Assembly: GCF_945269915.1 (NCBI RefSeq)
Contig: NZ_CALYOY010000006.1
Location: forward strand, 1-64,000
Direction of reading: 5' to 3'
Length of the DNA: 64,000 nt
From: an uncultured Bifidobacterium sp.
GTDB lineage: Bacteria; Actinomycetota; Actinomycetes; Actinomycetales; Bifidobacteriaceae
Shown: piece by piece, positions 8,687 to 19,478 of the stretch
Layout of the letters: every line of letters begins with the position of its first letter
How positions within the stretch are numbered: position 1 is the stretch's first letter
The notes under the pieces: model-generated
Database searches by the model: none
The model's input: the letters and a program-made list of their open reading frames with translations, nothing else
Told to the model about the DNA's origin: nothing
Position numbers and translations under genes: made by a program

Positions 8687-9748
8687 ATGGCTCGCAAGGC
8701 GGACAGTCAGGTTTCCATCGCCAACGTCGCAGCCATGGCCGGAGTTTCGACCGCCACCGTATCGCGCGTCCTCTCCGGCCACCGGCGCAAGGACGATGAA
8801 ATCAGCCGCCGAGTCCATGCAGCGGCCGAAAAACTGAACTATTCAGCCAACTTCGCCGCCAGCGCCCTGCGTTCCGAACAGACCAGGACCATCGGCCTGA
8901 TCATGGCCGGGGCCAACGACGGCCTGACAGGGGCCATCCTGGATCTGGTCAGTCACTGTTTGACCGAACGGGGCCGGTACCTGATGGTGATCTCCGAATC
9001 CGACAACCGGACCTGGGAAGCAGCCATCCGATCCCTGACGGCCCGCCAAGTGGAGGGAATCCTGGTCATTCCCTCCATGGACGCGGACCCGACCGACATC
9101 CCCCCGGATCTGGGATTGCAGATACCCATCGTCCAGATCGGCGGGCACCCCTTCTCATACCACGCCTGCTGGGTGGGGATGGACCTGGCGGCCTCCATGC
9201 GGATGGTCATCACCCACCTGGCCGAGCAGAACGCACAGTCCGTGGCCTTTCTGAGCCGCGACCTGAGCACAAGCGGAGCCACCGATCTCTTCACCACCTT
9301 CTACTCCCTGACCAGCACCTTGGACATGGCGCCCGAACCAGAATGGGTCCAGTTCGGCCCCTGCAGCATGCAACGCGGGCACGATGCCGCCAAGGACATC
9401 CTCACGACGGGGAGGACACACCCCGATGCCATCGTCTGCGGTGACGACCAATTGGCCCTGGGGGCTCTGATGGCCTGCCAGGAGTTGGGCATCGATGTTC
9501 CCGACCAGGTCAAGGTGGTCAGTTTCACCGACAGCCCCACCTGCCAGGTCTGCAAACCGACACTGACCACGGTCAGACCCCCTCTGGAGGGCATCGTCCA
9601 AGAGGCGCTCCGTCTCATCGAGACCAACAACCAGACCCTTTTGCCTGCCCATATAGCCCTGGCGCCGGAGCTGGATTGCCGCGAATCGACCTGGTCGCCG
9701 CGAACGGGCAGCAGCGACATGACCGAACCGGGCACCTTTCCCTACTGA
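8687..9748 (+). CDS. LacI-family transcriptional regulator
   Basis: A 353-aa DNA-binding protein. The N-terminal helix-turn-helix reads SIANVAAMAGVSTATVSRVL, the LacI signature, followed by hinge and periplasmic-binding-protein-like domains that bind a small effector. GGAAGGAAGG lies upstream of the ATG. It follows ptsH on the same strand and faces the ptsI-ula operon, whose control region contains two inverted repeats suited to this family. It probably regulates the PTS module; effector unknown. It converges with holB across only 10 bases. Confidence 0.92.
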   Translation: MARKADSQVSIANVAAMAGVSTATVSRVLSGHRRKDDEISRRVHAAAEKLNYSANFAASALRSEQTRTIGLIMAGANDGLTGAILDLVSHCLTERGRYLMVISESDNRTWEAAIRSLTARQVEGILVIPSMDADPTDIPPDLGLQIPIVQIGGHPFSYHACWVGMDLAASMRMVITHLAEQNAQSVAFLSRDLSTSGATDLFTTFYSLTSTLDMAPEPEWVQFGPCSMQRGHDAAKDILTTGRTHPDAIVCGDDQLALGALMACQELGIDVPDQVKVVSFTDSPTCQVCKPTLTTVRPPLEGIVQEALRLIETNNQTLLPAHIALAPELDCRESTWSPRTGSSDMTEPGTFPY

Positions 9749-9758
9749 AGCGGCCGTT

Positions 9759-10919
9759 TCAAGCCAGAAGGCCGCAGAAGAGGGCTTCGAAGTCAAGCAG
9801 GGTGGAACCGTTGGCCGCCAGACGCCGACGGGTCCGGGCTATGATTTCCAGCCGTTCGATGGCACCCTGGCGGGAGAGCTGCACCGAGAGCTCGGCAATG
9901 GCCGCACGGTTCTCAAGGTTGACCAATCCGGCCGTCTCCTCGGCCTGGTTCTGGAGAACACCCACATCCCGGTAGACGCTTGAAAGGGTGGTCAGGTTCC
10001 GGTCCAGAACATCCCTGGTCAGCCTGGTCACGCGTCGGCGCACCTGGTCCTTGCCCCCGAGGGCGTGGTAGGCACCGCGGAGCTGGCGGGGAATGCGCTC
10101 ATCCGGTGAGAGTCCGTTGACGGCCCTGAAATCCTGCTCGTCCTGCTTGACCTGTTCGTCGACCGTGTTGACGGCCTGGTCCCGGGCCGCATCGACCACC
10201 CGTCCAGCCAGGACCACCGCATCCGAAGCGCGCCGGAGGTTGAGGAGACCCACCACCAGGTCATCACGGTCCGTCAGCACCTGCTCCTTGGTGGCATAGA
10301 GCCTGGCAATGCCGATATGCCCCTGGGCCAGGCGGGCCGCCTTGGCCGCCAGAGGGGGCTGCACACCGACCTGGTCGGTCAGGAAACGGGCGACCGCCGT
10401 ATTGGAGGGGATGGCCAGGTTAATGATCCTGGTCCGCGAACGGATGGTAGGCAGGACGTCCTGGGCGCTGGGGGCGCAGAGGAGCCAGATGGTGTGGGGG
10501 GCCGGCTCTTCGATCTCCTTGAGGAGGACGTTGGTGGTCCTCTCCATCATCCGGTCCACGTCCTCGATGATGATGACCCGCCAGGGCGAAGTGGCCGGCA
10601 TCTGTTCCGAGGTCATGATCAGCTCTCGGACCTCGTCAATACCGATGGTGACCTTGTTGGTGGACAGGACCGTCACATCTGGATAGGTCCCTGCCATGAC
10701 CTGCTGGGTGATACGACTGGGCCGGTCGCCAAGACCGTGGTCGGGGCTGACCAGGGAGGCCGCAAAGGCCCGGGCCAGGTTCGAGCGTCCGGACCCAGGA
10801 GGACCACAGATCAACCAGGACTGGGCTATGGAGTCACGGCTGGAACCTTGGGAGGCCACAACCTGCTTAAGCAGGGCCACCGTCGGCTCCTGGCCGACGA
10901 TGGCATCCCAGACGCTCAC
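9759..10919 (-). CDS. holB: DNA polymerase III delta' subunit
   Basis: A 386-aa clamp-loader subunit. The AAA+ core starts [15 protein letters not shown], with a degenerate P-loop GPPGSGRSN (Arg for Lys) and the region [23 protein letters not shown], which resembles DnaX but lacks a full ATPase site, as expected for delta'. No zinc-binding cysteine cluster is present between the P-loop and AGTYPDV. The start is a GTG whose GTGA overlaps the tmk stop codon, implying translational coupling. The last 150 residues are helical and taxon-specific. Confidence 0.9.
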   Translation of the reverse strand: MSVWDAIVGQEPTVALLKQVVASQGSSRDSIAQSWLICGPPGSGRSNLARAFAASLVSPDHGLGDRPSRITQQVMAGTYPDVTVLSTNKVTIGIDEVRELIMTSEQMPATSPWRVIIIEDVDRMMERTTNVLLKEIEEPAPHTIWLLCAPSAQDVLPTIRSRTRIINLAIPSNTAVARFLTDQVGVQPPLAAKAARLAQGHIGIARLYATKEQVLTDRDDLVVGLLNLRRASDAVVLAGRVVDAARDQAVNTVDEQVKQDEQDFRAVNGLSPDERIPRQLRGAYHALGGKDQVRRRVTRLTRDVLDRNLTTLSSVYRDVGVLQNQAEETAGLVNLENRAAIAELSVQLSRQGAIERLEIIARTRRRLAANGSTLLDFEALFCGLLA

Positions 10920-11902
10920 CGCGCCTTCCGCAGGAACCGCGCCCTGAAGAGCCTGTGCGACCTCATGACCGCAGAAGAGGACTGGTCATCATCCTCGTCC
11001 CCACCTTCGGAATCCGCCAGATCCTCATCCTGGTCATCTTCCTCGTCGCTGTTCTCGATATCCTCCAGGTCATCATCCTCATCGGCATAGTCGGGGTCCG
11101 ACTCGTCATCCCCGTCCTGGTAGGCATCCTCGACCAGGCCGTCTGTCCCGTCATCCGAATCCGCGTCAGCATCATCCCCCTCATAGGAGGAATCCCCGGA
11201 CCCGCCATCCTGGTCGAGAGTGTCGGGTGCCCTGCCCGCCACCAGGCCGTCCAGGTCATCTTGTATCTGCCGCCAGACCTCTTCGACAGGCAGGGAGGCG
11301 TCAATGACCACAAACCGGTCGGGCTCCTTCTCGGCCAGACTCAGGAAAGCCTCGCGTACGTTCTGTTGGAAGTCGTCACCGGCTGATTCCAATCGGTCGG
11401 GCTCATGGTCCAACCGCAACTTTGACTGGGTGGGATCGGCATCCAGCAGGTAGGTCCGGTTGGGTAGAAGACCGTCGGAGGCCCAGAGGCTCAGCCGTCG
11501 GATCACATCGGTCGAGAGCTCGCGACCACCGGCCTGGTAGGCCACGGATGAATCCAGGTACCTGTCGCAGAGAACGATGTCGCCACGGTCCAGGGCCGGC
11601 CTGACCACCTGGGCCACGTGCTCGGCACGGTCGGCCGCGTAGAGGAGAGCTTCGGTGCGGGGGGCCAGGTCATCGGTGGAATCGACCACGTCCGTGCCCC
11701 CGGTCACTGCCAGGGAGGGGAAGGATGCCATGCCGTGCAGGACCAGTTCCCTGATGGCCAGACCTGCAGGTGTGCCACCCGGCTCCCTGGTTACCAGGGA
11801 CCTCAGCCCCCGTGCCTGCAGGTAATCGTGGGCCCGCTGGGTCTGGGTCGACTTGCCGGCCCCGTCAACGCCTTCGAAGGATATGAATAATCCGTCGCTC
11901 AT
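10916..11902 (-). CDS. tmk: Thymidylate kinase with long acidic C-terminal tail
   Basis: The enzyme phosphorylates dTMP to dTDP. The P-loop [11 protein letters not shown], the TREPGGTP motif and [12 protein letters not shown] show a normal thymidylate kinase core in residues 1-226. After this comes about 80 residues in which aspartate and glutamate make up roughly half, ending in a short basic stretch ([15 protein letters not shown]). Usual family length is 205-215 aa, so the 328-aa product is about 100 residues too long. The ATG overlaps the topA stop (ATGA), and the tmk stop overlaps the holB start. The tail keeps frame and is no readthrough artefact, but its function is unknown. Confidence 0.93.
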   Translation of the reverse strand: MSDGLFISFEGVDGAGKSTQTQRAHDYLQARGLRSLVTREPGGTPAGLAIRELVLHGMASFPSLAVTGGTDVVDSTDDLAPRTEALLYAADRAEHVAQVVRPALDRGDIVLCDRYLDSSVAYQAGGRELSTDVIRRLSLWASDGLLPNRTYLLDADPTQSKLRLDHEPDRLESAGDDFQQNVREAFLSLAEKEPDRFVVIDASLPVEEVWRQIQDDLDGLVAGRAPDTLDQDGGSGDSSYEGDDADADSDDGTDGLVEDAYQDGDDESDPDYADEDDDLEDIENSDEEDDQDEDLADSEGGDEDDDQSSSAVMRSHRLFRARFLRKAR

Positions 11903-14832
11903 GCCTTCTTCTCCGTAGTCGTGCTTCTCTTGCGCGTGCTGGTGCTCTTCTTGGCCGTAGTGGCCCTGGTGCGAGTGGTCCTGGTCTTGGAGGTCTTCCC
12001 GGTGGTCTTGGGCCTGGCGGCGGAAGACCTGCTCCTGCGCTTCCCGGGGCCTGCCGCCCGTTTCTCGGCCAGGAGGCGGAAGGCCTCCTCAGGTTCGATG
12101 GATTGGGCCGTGTACTGCTTGGGCAGGGTCCGGTTGGTCTGACCGTCAGTGATGTAGACCCCGTAGAACCCGTCCTTGATGGTGACCGGCTTGCCGCTTT
12201 CCGGATCCTGACCCAGCTCCCTCAGGGGCGGCTTGGCGCTCCCCCGGGAACGGCGACCATACTTGGGCTGGTCGAAGAGGGCCTTGGCTGTGGCCGGGTC
12301 GGTCGTGAAGATCTGCCCCTCATCGTTCAGGGACCTGGTTTCGGTGGAGCCATCCTGTTTGGTGGCCGTCAGGTAGGGGCCATACCGGCCGTTGCTGGCA
12401 GTGACCGTGGCCTGGTCGATCTGCCCGGTCTTGGCGTCGACCAGATCTATGGTACCCACGGTCCTGGGTAGACTAAGCAACTTCAGGGCCTCGTCCAGGG
12501 TCACGGTGTCCGGGTCCATGGTCTTGAAGAGCGAGGCCATCTTGGGCTTGGGAGCCTCGGACTTGCCGGAACGTCCACCCTTGTCCGACCTGGCGGGCTT
12601 GACCGGCTTCTTCTCTTCCGCGGCCTGGTCTTCGGGACCGATCAGAGCCACATAGGGACCGAACCGTCCTTTGCGCACCTCAACCCGACCGCCCGTCGCC
12701 GGATCGGTTCCCAATTCCCGAGGCCCACCGGCGTTGGAGGCGATAAGCTCATGCCCAGTGGCGGGTGTCAGCTCATCGGGGGCCATGGTCGGGGGCAGGG
12801 ATGCCCGCCTGGGGTTACCCTCGGCATCCAGATCGGCCGTGTCCTCCAGGTAGGGGCCGTACCGACCCACGCGGACCTGGAGTCCGTCGCCGATTTCAAT
12901 CGTGTTGATCTTCCGCGCATCAATGTCGCCCAGCTGGGCAACCTGTTCCTGGAGCCCCTGGTGGGCCTGGTCGGCGTTCTCCGCCGCCCCCTGGCCCGAA
13001 CCGAAGTAGAACCTGGTCAGCCAGTCCTTCCCCTTCTCCTTGCCATGGGCGATCATGTCCAGGCCGTTCTCCATCTGGGCCGTGAACCGGTAGTCCACGT
13101 ACCGGGGGAAGTTGGTCTCCAGCAGCCTGACCACCGAAAAGGCCAGCCAGGAAGGGATCAGGGCCCGGCCACGTTCATAGACGTAACCGCGGTCGATGAT
13201 GGTGGAGATGATGCTGGCATAGGTCGATGGACGCCCGATCTCCTTGGCTTCGAGGGTCTTGACCAGGGAGGCTTCGGTGTAGCGGGCCGGGGGCTGGGTC
13301 TCATGCCCGTCGGGTTCCACTGAAACGGCCTTGAGCCGGTCCCCCTCCTGCATGGGGGGAAGGGAGCCGTTGTCGACCTCGGAACCGGAGGACTCGACCC
13401 CCTCATGCTTCCCGGCGGAACCTCCCCGGGGCTTTTCGGATCCATACCCCATGGCCTTCATAAAACCGGGGAATTCAATGACGGTACCGGATGCCTGGAA
13501 GACGGCCTGACCGTTCTGTCCGGCCTGGGCCGAGAGACGGACCGAGGCGGTCGAACCTGTGGCATCGGCCATCTGAGAGGCCAGGGTCCTTCGCCAGATC
13601 AGCGTGTAGAGCTTGAGCTGGTCCGGGGGCAGGACGGAAGCCAGATCCTCGGGCCGCCGGAAGGATGACCCTGCCGGGCGGATGCACTCATGGGCCTCCT
13701 GGGCACCGGCCGACTTGGTCACGTACTGCTTGGATTTCTCCGAGAGGTATTCGGCCCCGTAGACCCTGGTGACGCTCTGCCGGGCGGCCGCTATGGCCTC
13801 CTGGGAAAGGGTGACCGAGTCGGTACGCATGTAGGTGATGAAACCGTTCTCGTAAAGACCCTGGGCGGCCCTCATCGCGGCCCGGGAACTCATCCCCAGC
13901 CTGTTGCCTGCAGCCTGCTGCATGGTGGAGGTGGTGAAAGGGGGTTGGGGCCTGCGCCGATAGGGCCTGGTCTCCATGCCCATAACGGTGAAGGGCTGGC
14001 CGGCGAGCGCCTTGGCCACCCGATCGGCCTGGGCCTGGTCCATCTGCAGGACCTGGTCCTTGGTGGCCGCGGCGGTCAGCTGCCCGGTGCTGGTGAAGTC
14101 CTTGGAAGAGGCCAGACGGCGGTCGTCCAACTGGACCATCTGTGCCCGGAATGTCGTAGGCTGGCCGTCCTCTGCATCGTCGACCGCATCCGGGTCGGCA
14201 GCCAGGTTCGCCACCAAGTCCCAGTAGGGGGCACGGATGAAGGCCATCCGTTCCCGTTCCCGCTCGACGATCAACCTGGTGGCCACGGACTGGACACGCC
14301 CTGCGCTCAGCCCGGGTCCCACCTTCCGCCAGAGCACCGGCGAGAGCTCATACCCATACAGGCGGTCCAGCACACGTCTGGTCTCCTGGGCGTCGACCAT
14401 GTTGGCATCCACGTCGCGGGTGTGGTTCAGGGAGTCCTTGATGGCTTCCGGGGTTATCTCATGGAAGACCATCCGCTTGACAGGGACCTTGGGTTTGAGG
14501 GTCTGCACCAGGTGCCAGGCTATGGCCTCCCCCTCACGATCCTCATCAGTCGCCAGGTAGAGTTCGTCGGCACCCTTCAGGGCCTTCTTCAGGTCGGAGA
14601 CGGTCTTTTTCTTCTTGTCGTCCACGATGTAGTAGGGCTTGAACCCGTCGTCCACATCGACCCCGAACCTGCCGTATTCCTTCTTCTGGGAGGCAGGCAC
14701 CTGGGAGGGCTGGGCCAGGTCACGAATATGACCGACCGAGGCCATGACGGTGTACCCCTTGCCCAGGTACCCACCGATTTTCTTTGCCTTGGTTGGCGAC
14801 TCAACAATGACGAGCTTATTGCCGGATGCCAT
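11899..14832 (-). CDS. topA: DNA topoisomerase I
   Basis: A 977-aa type IA topoisomerase that relaxes negative supercoils. The TOPRIM domain begins [12 protein letters not shown] and contains [14 protein letters not shown] at residues 94-107. The active tyrosine is Tyr334 in [10 protein letters not shown]. The C-terminal half has repeated topoisomerase C-terminal modules (GRYGPY, GRFGPY) in place of zinc fingers, and the last 50 residues are rich in Lys, Arg, Ser and Thr, as in other actinobacteria. It is the first gene of topA-tmk-holB, linked by 4-base overlaps. Confidence 0.97.
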   Translation of the reverse strand: MASGNKLVIVESPTKAKKIGGYLGKGYTVMASVGHIRDLAQPSQVPASQKKEYGRFGVDVDDGFKPYYIVDDKKKKTVSDLKKALKGADELYLATDEDREGEAIAWHLVQTLKPKVPVKRMVFHEITPEAIKDSLNHTRDVDANMVDAQETRRVLDRLYGYELSPVLWRKVGPGLSAGRVQSVATRLIVERERERMAFIRAPYWDLVANLAADPDAVDDAEDGQPTTFRAQMVQLDDRRLASSKDFTSTGQLTAAATKDQVLQMDQAQADRVAKALAGQPFTVMGMETRPYRRRPQPPFTTSTMQQAAGNRLGMSSRAAMRAAQGLYENGFITYMRTDSVTLSQEAIAAARQSVTRVYGAEYLSEKSKQYVTKSAGAQEAHECIRPAGSSFRRPEDLASVLPPDQLKLYTLIWRRTLASQMADATGSTASVRLSAQAGQNGQAVFQASGTVIEFPGFMKAMGYGSEKPRGGSAGKHEGVESSGSEVDNGSLPPMQEGDRLKAVSVEPDGHETQPPARYTEASLVKTLEAKEIGRPSTYASIISTIIDRGYVYERGRALIPSWLAFSVVRLLETNFPRYVDYRFTAQMENGLDMIAHGKEKGKDWLTRFYFGSGQGAAENADQAHQGLQEQVAQLGDIDARKINTIEIGDGLQVRVGRYGPYLEDTADLDAEGNPRRASLPPTMAPDELTPATGHELIASNAGGPRELGTDPATGGRVEVRKGRFGPYVALIGPEDQAAEEKKPVKPARSDKGGRSGKSEAPKPKMASLFKTMDPDTVTLDEALKLLSLPRTVGTIDLVDAKTGQIDQATVTASNGRYGPYLTATKQDGSTETRSLNDEGQIFTTDPATAKALFDQPKYGRRSRGSAKPPLRELGQDPESGKPVTIKDGFYGVYITDGQTNRTLPKQYTAQSIEPEEAFRLLAEKRAAGPGKRRSRSSAARPKTTGKTSKTRTTRTRATTAKKSTSTRKRSTTTEKKA

Positions 14833-15087
14833 GGCCTCTCCTTATATAGGGTGCTTCGCACGCCATCTTACTCACCTGAGGTTGTCATATCGCAAATCAA
14901 TGCCAATGTGCATGGTTGGGCACGACGGTAACTCGTGTGCATATTCCCCTCGGCGCACTCGGATGAGACTGCGACACACGGCAGGCAGGCAGGGGGCGCA
15001 GCAGGCAACCGCAAGGGGAGGAGCTCCAGGGATGACAGGAACGAATCCGCATATCAGCGGTCCTATCCATCAATATCGTCTGCGTTT

Positions 15088-16113
15088 TCAGTCTTCCCGA
15101 GGCGGGGCAGGAGGCTCACCGACCAGGCCCAGCCTGGTCAGGGGGGAGGCGGTCACCTGGCGCATGGCCAGGGCCAGCCCGATCAGGAGGGACAAAAGCG
15201 AGGCGATGAGGATGACGGCCGAGCAGTGGGCCCCGTAAAAGGTCCACATGGCACCCATCTCCAGGCCCGAGGAGATCTGCCAGATGACGAAGACCGCATA
15301 GAGGGTTCCCAGAATCCCCAGGGTCATCATCATGGTGGAGACGATCTGGACCGAGGCCGATGACATCCGCGTCCCCGGCAAATCCATACCGGAGGAACGG
15401 GTGAAGGCCAGCATGATCAGTCCCAGCCCCCCTGCCAGGAGGATGGCCATGACCACGTCGGCCGGACGGTGCCATCCACCCAGAACCAGAGAGCAGCCCA
15501 CCGAGAGGGTGAAGGCGAATCCGATCAGGGCCACCAGGGCCCGCCAGACCCGGGGCACCACGTAGAGCAGGACCAGGATGGCGGTCACGGCCATGATGGT
15601 GTGCCCGGACGGGGCGGAGTTTTCCTTGGTGGACTGAACGTTGATCAGGAGGGGCCGGGGCAGGACCCTCTTGAGAACCCTCCCAACCAGATAGGCAAGC
15701 AGGGAGTAAGCCGCCACCTGACCGAGGAGCCACCACCGTTTGCGGACCAGGACGACCACCAGGGCGATCAGACCGACCAGGATGCACATGCCGATGGCCA
15801 CATTGGGCATGGTGAAGATGCCCAGGTAGGCCTTGATCAGGGGAACCTGCTCGACAAAGCCCTTGAAGTTGGAGATGACCATGTCATCATAGGACTGTCC
15901 ACTCACGGTGTAAACGGCCAGCCACCAGACACCGACGGAGGCGGCCAGCATCAGCAGACCGAAGACCAGGCAGAGCACGAGGCTGGAAATACGGGGACGG
16001 ACCGTCAGCGGATCCAGCTTTCTCAAGGCCCGGTCACCCTCGTCGCGCTGATCCTTCGGGTCCTGCTGGTACCAGGCCTGTTCGGCCTGACCTTGATCTT
16101 GCATATCGGTCAT
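15088..16113 (-). CDS. PAP2-family membrane phosphatase
   Basis: This 341-aa integral membrane protein carries the three phosphatidic acid phosphatase signatures: KRVLPRP, PSGHT and a WHRPADV segment containing the catalytic histidine. Several hydrophobic helices surround them, after a polar, acidic N-terminal cytoplasmic stretch. Possible substrates are undecaprenyl pyrophosphate or another lipid phosphate; the sequence does not decide. The ATG at 16113 has GGGAGG only one base upstream; the in-frame ATG at 16104 has better spacing and may be the true start. It is separated from topA by about 250 bases. Confidence 0.82.
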   Translation of the reverse strand: MTDMQDQGQAEQAWYQQDPKDQRDEGDRALRKLDPLTVRPRISSLVLCLVFGLLMLAASVGVWWLAVYTVSGQSYDDMVISNFKGFVEQVPLIKAYLGIFTMPNVAIGMCILVGLIALVVVLVRKRWWLLGQVAAYSLLAYLVGRVLKRVLPRPLLINVQSTKENSAPSGHTIMAVTAILVLLYVVPRVWRALVALIGFAFTLSVGCSLVLGGWHRPADVVMAILLAGGLGLIMLAFTRSSGMDLPGTRMSSASVQIVSTMMMTLGILGTLYAVFVIWQISSGLEMGAMWTFYGAHCSAVILIASLLSLLIGLALAMRQVTASPLTRLGLVGEPPAPPRED

Positions 16114-16313
16114 ACCTCCCGACTTTATCCAAACCCCCGGGCCGGGACGCGTTCCCACCGCATAAGAAGTGCATGTCGTTCACAGCAGGACCGGTGATTC
16201 CTCCCTCCACGATTCAAACGACCACCGTGACGACCGTGGTTTGGAGTGACTTGCGCGAATTTCCGATACAGCCGGTGGAAGCGAATATGGCAGAACCATC
16301 CCAGGCATAAGAA

Positions 16314-16399
16314 AACTCCCACGCACCCGACAGAGGCCACTTACCCTTGCTGCATTCCTGCCCTGGGGGGATTGGGTGACATAACGCCACGTGAGAGCA
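16314..16399 (-). ncRNA. ffs: Signal recognition particle RNA (small bacterial type)
   Basis: The reverse strand contains the conserved SRP apical domain: CCCAGG, a GCA-GGAA-TGC hairpin with GGAA tetraloop, then AGCAAGGG. Flanking sequence closes with CTCTCACG pairing to CGTGGGAG. A T-rich stretch (GTTTTCTTAT) follows as terminator. The RNA scaffolds Ffh for co-translational membrane targeting. Ends are inferred from pairing and may be off by several bases. Confidence 0.85.
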
Positions 16400-16599
16400 A
16401 GTCACCATGATAGCAGACCGCACCTATTTGCGCGCGTCAGCGAACGGGAGACTCCGAACGATCCGGTCCGTCGGCTCATAGGTAACAGTTCGGTCCCGTT
16501 CCATCAGGGTCACTACCGGTAGCCGAAAGGCTCCGATATCATGGACTCAGCCAGGAAACGGGGATCCCGCGGGATCACACGAGCAGAAGAAGTCAAAGC

Positions 16600-17757
16600 G
16601 TGGATGCAGATCTGATTATCGTCGGAGCCGGACTCTTCGGTCTGACCGTGGCCCAGCAGGCCGTCGAGCATACCGGGGCACGGGTGCAGATCATCGACGT
16701 CCGCAATCACATCGGCGGCAACGCATACTCCTATATGGATGAGGAGACCGGGGCCGAGATCCACAAGTACGGAGCTCACCTCTTCCACACCTCCAACAGG
16801 AAGGTTTGGGAATATGTGAACCGCTTCACGGAGTTCACCGACTACACCCACCGTGTCTACACCACCCACGACGGGGAGGTCTACCCACTGCCCATCAACC
16901 TGGGCACCATCAACCAGTTCTTCCATGCCCACTACACCCCCCAGGAGGCCCGCGATCTGATCCGCGACCAGGCCGGGGAGCTGGCCGGGACCGACCCGGC
17001 CGACCTGAACGACCAGGGCATCTCCCTGATCGGCCGCCCTCTCTATGAGGCCTTCATCAAGAACTACACGGCCAAGCAGTGGCAGACCGACCCCTCCCAG
17101 CTGCCCGCATCGATCATCAAGCGTCTCCCCGTACGGTTCAACTATGACAACCACTACTTCAAGGACACCTGGGAGGGACTGCCCAAGAACGGATATACCG
17201 CCTGGTTCGAGCGGATGATCGACAATCCCCGCATCCAGGTGAGTCTGGGAGTGGATTTCTTCGATGCCTCCCAACCCTGGAACCGAGACGCCCTGGCGGG
17301 CAGGGTCCCCGTGGTCTACACCGGTCCGGTCGACCGTTACTTCGACTATGGCCTGGGCGAACTCAAGTGGCGTACGGTCGACTTCAAGGAACGCCGCTAT
17401 GACGAGGATGACCACTTCGGCTGCCCGGTCATGAACTTCTCCGACCCGGATGTTCCTTACACCCGGGCCATCGAGTTCAAGAACTTCAACCCGGAGCGCC
17501 ATGACCGGCAGAGTCATGAACGCACCGTGGTCTGGGAGGAATACAGCCGTTTCGCCGGCAAGGGCGACGACCCCTACTACCCCATCAACACGGCCGGTGA
17601 CCGGTCTCTCTACGCCCGCTACAAGGATCTCGCCGGGAAGGAACCCCAAGTGGTCTTCGGCGGTCGTCTGGGCACCTATGCCTACTACGACATGCATCAG
17701 GTCATCAATTCGGCCCTGGACTCCTGGGAGAAGAGGATTCAGCCCCTGATCGGCTGA
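16600..17757 (+). CDS. glf: UDP-galactopyranose mutase
   Basis: A 385-aa flavoenzyme that interconverts UDP-galactopyranose and UDP-galactofuranose, supplying galactofuranose for cell-surface polysaccharides. The FAD-binding motif IIVGAGLFGLTVA is at the N-terminus, followed by NHIGGNAY and HKYGAHLFHTSN, characteristic of Glf. The start is a GTG at 16600 with a weak AGAAGAAG upstream. It is a single gene, not next to glycosyltransferases, and converges with ino1. Confidence 0.95.
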   Translation: MDADLIIVGAGLFGLTVAQQAVEHTGARVQIIDVRNHIGGNAYSYMDEETGAEIHKYGAHLFHTSNRKVWEYVNRFTEFTDYTHRVYTTHDGEVYPLPINLGTINQFFHAHYTPQEARDLIRDQAGELAGTDPADLNDQGISLIGRPLYEAFIKNYTAKQWQTDPSQLPASIIKRLPVRFNYDNHYFKDTWEGLPKNGYTAWFERMIDNPRIQVSLGVDFFDASQPWNRDALAGRVPVVYTGPVDRYFDYGLGELKWRTVDFKERRYDEDDHFGCPVMNFSDPDVPYTRAIEFKNFNPERHDRQSHERTVVWEEYSRFAGKGDDPYYPINTAGDRSLYARYKDLAGKEPQVVFGGRLGTYAYYDMHQVINSALDSWEKRIQPLIG

Positions 17758-17784
17758 ACCATCTGAATTCGGGAACACAACGTT

Positions 17785-17805
17785 TCCTGTTGAACGCCAA
17801 CAGGA
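17785..17805 (+). terminator. Weak hairpin downstream of glf
   Basis: TCCTGTTG pairs perfectly with CAACAGGA around a 5-base loop, 28 bases after the glf stop codon. No T-run follows, so it may act as an mRNA 3' end rather than an intrinsic terminator. Confidence 0.35.
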
Positions 17806-17900
17806 TGGAGAGCACTGAGCCCCCTGCCGAACCAAAGGATCCCAGGACCCGAAACAGCCAAGCCGCGAGATCCATAACCCCGACACCAGCCAGGGCATAA

Positions 17901-17937
17901 GAATGGCCGTCCACCCGCTATGGGTGACCGGCCATTC
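17901..17937. terminator. Bidirectional hairpin between glf and ino1
   Basis: GAATGGCCG and CCACCC pair with GGGTG and CCGGCCATTC around a GCTA loop, with one bulge. The stem is about 15 bp and sits between converging genes. T-runs are weak on both sides. Confidence 0.55.
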
Positions 17938-18025
17938 CCATGAATTCAACCGTCTGCGACCAAGATGCTCCAGACGGAACCCCCTTGGGGCGGGCCAGGA
18001 ACTCAGACGGGCATGAGCTCAGGAC

Positions 18026-19168
18026 TCAGGCGTGCCAGACATCCTTGCCGTTGTCCTTGGCGGCCTTGACGTCGGCATTGAGGGCATCCTCGTCGCCTTC
18101 CACCTTGCCGGCGATGTAGTCCTCAACCAGCTGGCGGGCTTCGTTGTCCTCATGCTGCACGGCAGGGGACTTCATGAAGTAGGAGCTGGGGGCCAGGATC
18201 GGGCCGGCCAGGTGACGGTCCAGGGCGATCTTGGCGGCGCGCACCGCGTCGATGACGATACCGGCCGAGTTCGGGGAATCCCAGACCTCAAGACGGTACT
18301 CCAGATTCAGCGGCACATCACCGAAGGTGGTGCCCTCAAGCCGGACGAAGGCCAGCTTGCGGTCATCCAGCCAGGCCACATAATCCGAGGGGCCGATGTG
18401 GACGTTGTGCTCATCCATCTCGTGGGGGACGATCGAGGTGACGGCGCGGGTCTTGGAGACCTTCTTGGACTCCAGGCGGGAGCGCTGCAGCATGTTCATG
18501 AAGTCCATGTTGCCACCCACGTTCAGCTGGTAGGTGCGGTCCAGACGGACGCCGCGGTCCTCGAAGAGGCGGGCCATGACGCGGTGGGTGATGGTGGCGC
18601 CCACCTGGCTCTTGATGTCGTCGCCCACGATCGGCAGACCGGCGTCACGGAATTTCTGGGCCCACTCCGGGTCGGAGGCGATGAAGACGGGCAGGCAGTT
18701 GACGAAGGCGCATCCGGCCTTGATCGCCGCTGCTGCATAGGCCTTGTCGGCCTGCTCGGAACCTACGGGCAGGTAGGAGACCAGAACGTCGACCTTCTTG
18801 TCGCGCAGCACCTGGGCCACGTCGACGGGTTCGGCGTCGGACTCCTTGATCATCTTGCTGTAGTACTCGCCCAGACCGTCACCGGTGGGTCCACGCAGGA
18901 CCTCGACACCCAGGTTGGGCACATCGCTGAACTTGTAGGTGTTGTTCTGGGAGGCGAAGATGGCCTCGCTCAGATCCTTGCCCACCTTGAGTGAATCCAC
19001 ATCGAAGGCGGTCACAAATTCGACATCACGGATACGATACCCACCAAAATTGGCATGCATAATGCCGGGGATCTTGTCATCATCCTTGGCGTCCCGGTAA
19101 TATTCGACTCCCTGTACCAGCGAGGAAGCGCAGTTGCCCACGCCCGCTATAGCTACACGGATGCTCAT
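18026..19168 (-). CDS. ino1: Inositol-3-phosphate synthase
   Basis: A 380-aa NAD-dependent enzyme converting glucose 6-phosphate to myo-inositol 3-phosphate, the precursor of phosphatidylinositol in actinobacteria. The N-terminal nucleotide-binding motif is [30 protein letters not shown] and [15 protein letters not shown] are typical of the actinobacterial and archaeal form. AGGAGTTTGT precedes the ATG. It is divergent from the penicillin-binding protein gene and convergent with glf. Confidence 0.95.
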   Translation of the reverse strand: MSIRVAIAGVGNCASSLVQGVEYYRDAKDDDKIPGIMHANFGGYRIRDVEFVTAFDVDSLKVGKDLSEAIFASQNNTYKFSDVPNLGVEVLRGPTGDGLGEYYSKMIKESDAEPVDVAQVLRDKKVDVLVSYLPVGSEQADKAYAAAAIKAGCAFVNCLPVFIASDPEWAQKFRDAGLPIVGDDIKSQVGATITHRVMARLFEDRGVRLDRTYQLNVGGNMDFMNMLQRSRLESKKVSKTRAVTSIVPHEMDEHNVHIGPSDYVAWLDDRKLAFVRLEGTTFGDVPLNLEYRLEVWDSPNSAGIVIDAVRAAKIALDRHLAGPILAPSSYFMKSPAVQHEDNEARQLVEDYIAGKVEGDEDALNADVKAAKDNGKDVWHA

Positions 19169-19478
19169 ACAAACTCCTCTGATTAACTGAGTTATTCCAA
19201 CATAAGCATACCTGTTCCCAGCGAGTTGCCGGGAACGGGAGGGAAAAGTCGTCCCAAGCGGGCGGCAGGACCGAATACCGCTTCATGACTTGGCATCAAG
19301 GGTGTCCCCTGTGTTCATGATTACCCGAATCACTCCATATATTTGTGTACAGGATATATACATACCTGCCGCTTCCCGCCCGGCAAGAGGCCTGCGAATG
19401 AACTGCGAGGGGCAAAAACGTACGGGAATGATGGACGTTCAGCCTTGGGTCGAACAGTTTTCAAGGTGGGTGGTTAGC
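19169..19478. other. Divergent intergenic region between ino1 and the PBP gene
   Basis: It holds promoters for both neighbours, but I find no convincing -35/-10 pair. An AT-rich island around 19337-19362 (ATATTTGTGTAC followed by GGATATATAC) is the most likely promoter zone for the PBP gene. The frame of the PBP stays open upstream to 19290, but that extension lacks a ribosome site and family similarity. Confidence 0.4.
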
